Program-made: the position numbers and the translations under genes | NCBI GenBank assembly: GCA_035707965.1 | Contig: DASSTJ010000152.1 | Span: 1 to 5,248 of the forward strand | Direction: 5' to 3' | Length of the DNA: 5,248 bases | Source: DASSTJ01 sp035707965 | Lineage (GTDB): Bacteria > Actinomycetota > Actinomycetes > Actinomycetales > Angustibacteraceae | In this document: positions 3,921 through 5,248 of the stretch, piece after piece | How the letters are laid out: the number at the start of each line of letters is the position of its first letter | Numbering within the stretch: the first letter of the stretch is position 1 | The notes under the pieces: generated by a model | The model's input: only the letters and a program-made list of their open reading frames with translations | Database searches by the model: none | What the model was told of the DNA's origin: nothing

Positions 3921-5248
3921 CGGTGCCCAGCTCTCCGGGCGAGGCCCGTGAGCCGGTGCCGCAGCCACCCGGCACGTCGACGTCCGGCCCGGGGGTCGCC
4001 CCGGTGACCGACTGGACGACCCTGGCGAAGGCCGTCGCCCACGAGGGGGACTGGCAGCGGCTGCACCCCCTGACCCCCCTGGTGCGGGGCTGGAAGGTGC
4101 TGGCGGCCGTCCTCGTCATCCTCGGTCAGCAGCAGGGGCCCGAGCTGGTGCAGCGGGGGATGCCGAATCGCACGGAGGCGCTGATCGCCCTCGCGGTCAT
4201 CGGAGCCGTCGTCGCCGTCGGCGGCGTGTACGTCTGGCTGGCGTGGCAGCGCGCCGAGTACCGCGTGGACGGCGAGGCGCTGCAGATGCGGACCGGCGTC
4301 CTCTTCCGCTCCGAGCGGCAGGCCCGGCTGGACCGCCTCCAGGCCGTCGACGTCGTCCGGCCGATCCTGGCCCGGATCTTCGGGCTGGCGGAGCTCAAGC
4401 TCGAGGTGGCGGGCGGGGGCGACTCGGCAGTCCGGCTGTCCCTGCTGCCGGAGGACGAGGCGCAGCGGCTGCGCAACACGCTGCTCGCGCGGGCCGCAGG
4501 CGTGCGCTACGAGGGCGAGACCGCTCCCGAGGCCCCCGAGCGCGAGGTGCTCACGGTCCCGGTGGGACGCACCATCGAGTCGACCGTGCGCAGCGCCAGC
4601 ACCATCGTGCTGCTCATGCTGGTGGTCGCGCTGGTCGTCGCCTCCCTTGTCGTGCGGAACGTGGCCCCGCTGCTGGGCCTAGGCCCGGCCGCGCTCGGTC
4701 TCGGCGCGACCATGTGGCAGAAGTTCTCCGCCGCGTTCGGCTTCCGCGTCGCACTGTCGCCCGACGGCATCCGGCTGCACCACGGGCTCCTGACGACGCG
4801 CGCGCAGACCGTGCCGCCCGGTCGCGTGCAGGCGGTGCGCGTCGCCCAGCCGCTGCTGTGGCGCAGCAAGGACTGGTGGCGGGTCGAGGTGAACGTCGCC
4901 GGGTACGGCGGCGGAGGCAAGCAGGACAGTCATGCGCAAGAGAACCTGCTGCTCGCGGTGGGCACCCGCGCCGAGGCACTCGAGGTGCTGGCCCTGGCGA
5001 TGCCGCTGCTGGGTGACGAGCCCGCCGACGCCGACGAGCGGGTCGACTGGCTGGCTGCGGTTCAGGCGGGCCTGACCGGGACCGGGACGGACGGCGGCTT
5101 CACCGCCAGCCCGTCGTCGTCCCGCTGGCTCGACCCGGTCGGCTGGCGCCGTCACGGCGTGCTGGTCGGCCCCCGGGTCCTCCTGGCCCGGCGCGGTGTG
5201 GTCGTCCGGGAGCTCGACGTCGTGCCTCACGCGCGCACGCAGAGCCTG
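3917..5248 (+). CDS. Multi-repeat bPH2/DUF304 (YdbT-like) membrane protein, 3'-partial
   Basis: The frame opens at GTG 3917, overlapping the previous TGA, and runs without a stop to the window edge: 444 residues, C-terminus missing. A polar, Pro/Ser/Gly-rich leader of about 45 residues precedes the conserved start near DWQRLHPLTPLVRGW (45-59). Hydrophobic segments lie near 59-78 (weak), 88-108 and 229-266. Three successive bPH2 modules are visible by a recurring core: ALQMRTGVLFRS with ARLDRLQAVDVV (121-147); GIRLHHGLLTTR with VPPGRVQAVRV (284-309); and RVLLARRGVVVR with VPHARTQSL at the edge (420-444). The same core occurs once in the preceding protein (VPYGRMQFVDV). This matches COG3428/YdbT-like proteins, which carry several DUF304 units and pair with a single-unit YdbS. 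The Gly-rich YGGGGK loop with the HAQEN stretch (330-343) sits between modules. The role is unknown; membrane location and a complex with the upstream protein are inferred from coupling. Confidence 0.88.
   Translation, partial: MTVPSSPGEAREPVPQPPGTSTSGPGVAPVTDWTTLAKAVAHEGDWQRLHPLTPLVRGWKVLAAVLVILGQQQGPELVQRGMPNRTEALIALAVIGAVVAVGGVYVWLAWQRAEYRVDGEALQMRTGVLFRSERQARLDRLQAVDVVRPILARIFGLAELKLEVAGGGDSAVRLSLLPEDEAQRLRNTLLARAAGVRYEGETAPEAPEREVLTVPVGRTIESTVRSASTIVLLMLVVALVVASLVVRNVAPLLGLGPAALGLGATMWQKFSAAFGFRVALSPDGIRLHHGLLTTRAQTVPPGRVQAVRVAQPLLWRSKDWWRVEVNVAGYGGGGKQDSHAQENLLLAVGTRAEALEVLALAMPLLGDEPADADERVDWLAAVQAGLTGTGTDGGFTASPSSSRWLDPVGWRRHGVLVGPRVLLARRGVVVRELDVVPHARTQSL

Noticed and set aside
4243..5016. 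257-codon + strand frame inside the second PH-domain gene
   Set aside because: It is an Arg/Ala/Gly-rich out-of-frame shadow. The overlapping frame from 3917 carries the repeated bPH2 cores and remains open to the window end.

Overview
The window is very GC-rich, with codon third positions dominated by G and C, frequent GTG starts, 4-bp GTGA gene overlaps, and apparently leaderless starts preceded by TAnnnT-like hexamers. These traits, together with a folB-folK-DUF3180 run, a stand-alone NuoD and paired bacterial-PH membrane proteins, point to an actinobacterium, probably of the Micrococcales (Cellulomonas-like). The lineage is inferred from gene order and protein style, not from a database match.

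Left part (1-1410, + strand): the 3' end of a folate operon. folB (dihydroneopterin aldolase, lacking only its first codon or so) overlaps folK (HPPK) by GTGA, and folK overlaps a DUF3180 four-helix membrane protein by GTGA. FolB and FolK act consecutively: FolB cleaves dihydroneopterin to 6-hydroxymethyl-dihydropterin and FolK pyrophosphorylates it for dihydropteroate synthase. The job of the DUF3180 protein is unknown.

Middle (1411-2111): a 147-residue proline-rich protein of unknown function (1479-1922, +) with its own probable leaderless promoter. It is followed by a 189-bp convergent intergenic stretch that holds two near-identical 38-bp direct repeats 63 bp apart, a shorter 17-bp repeat, and weak GC hairpins that may end transcription from both sides.

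Right part (2112-5248): an orphan NuoD-family protein (- strand) with no other complex I subunit beside it in the window. It keeps the general fold motifs but has changed several residues of the canonical quinone chamber: Tyr to Trp, Asp to Glu, and the C-terminal Asp-Pro to Phe-Phe. It is divergent from a pair of overlapping + strand genes for bacterial-PH (DUF304/bPH2, YdbS/YdbT-like) membrane proteins; the second runs off the window end. The 159-bp divergent spacer holds a 52-nt imperfect palindrome, either a dispersed REP/MITE-like element or a regulatory site.

Most of the window is ordinary core actinobacterial sequence. The parts most worth a second look are the altered quinone site of the solo NuoD, the palindrome in the divergent spacer, and the direct repeats after nuoD. 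No RNA genes, CRISPR arrays, transposases or phage genes were seen.
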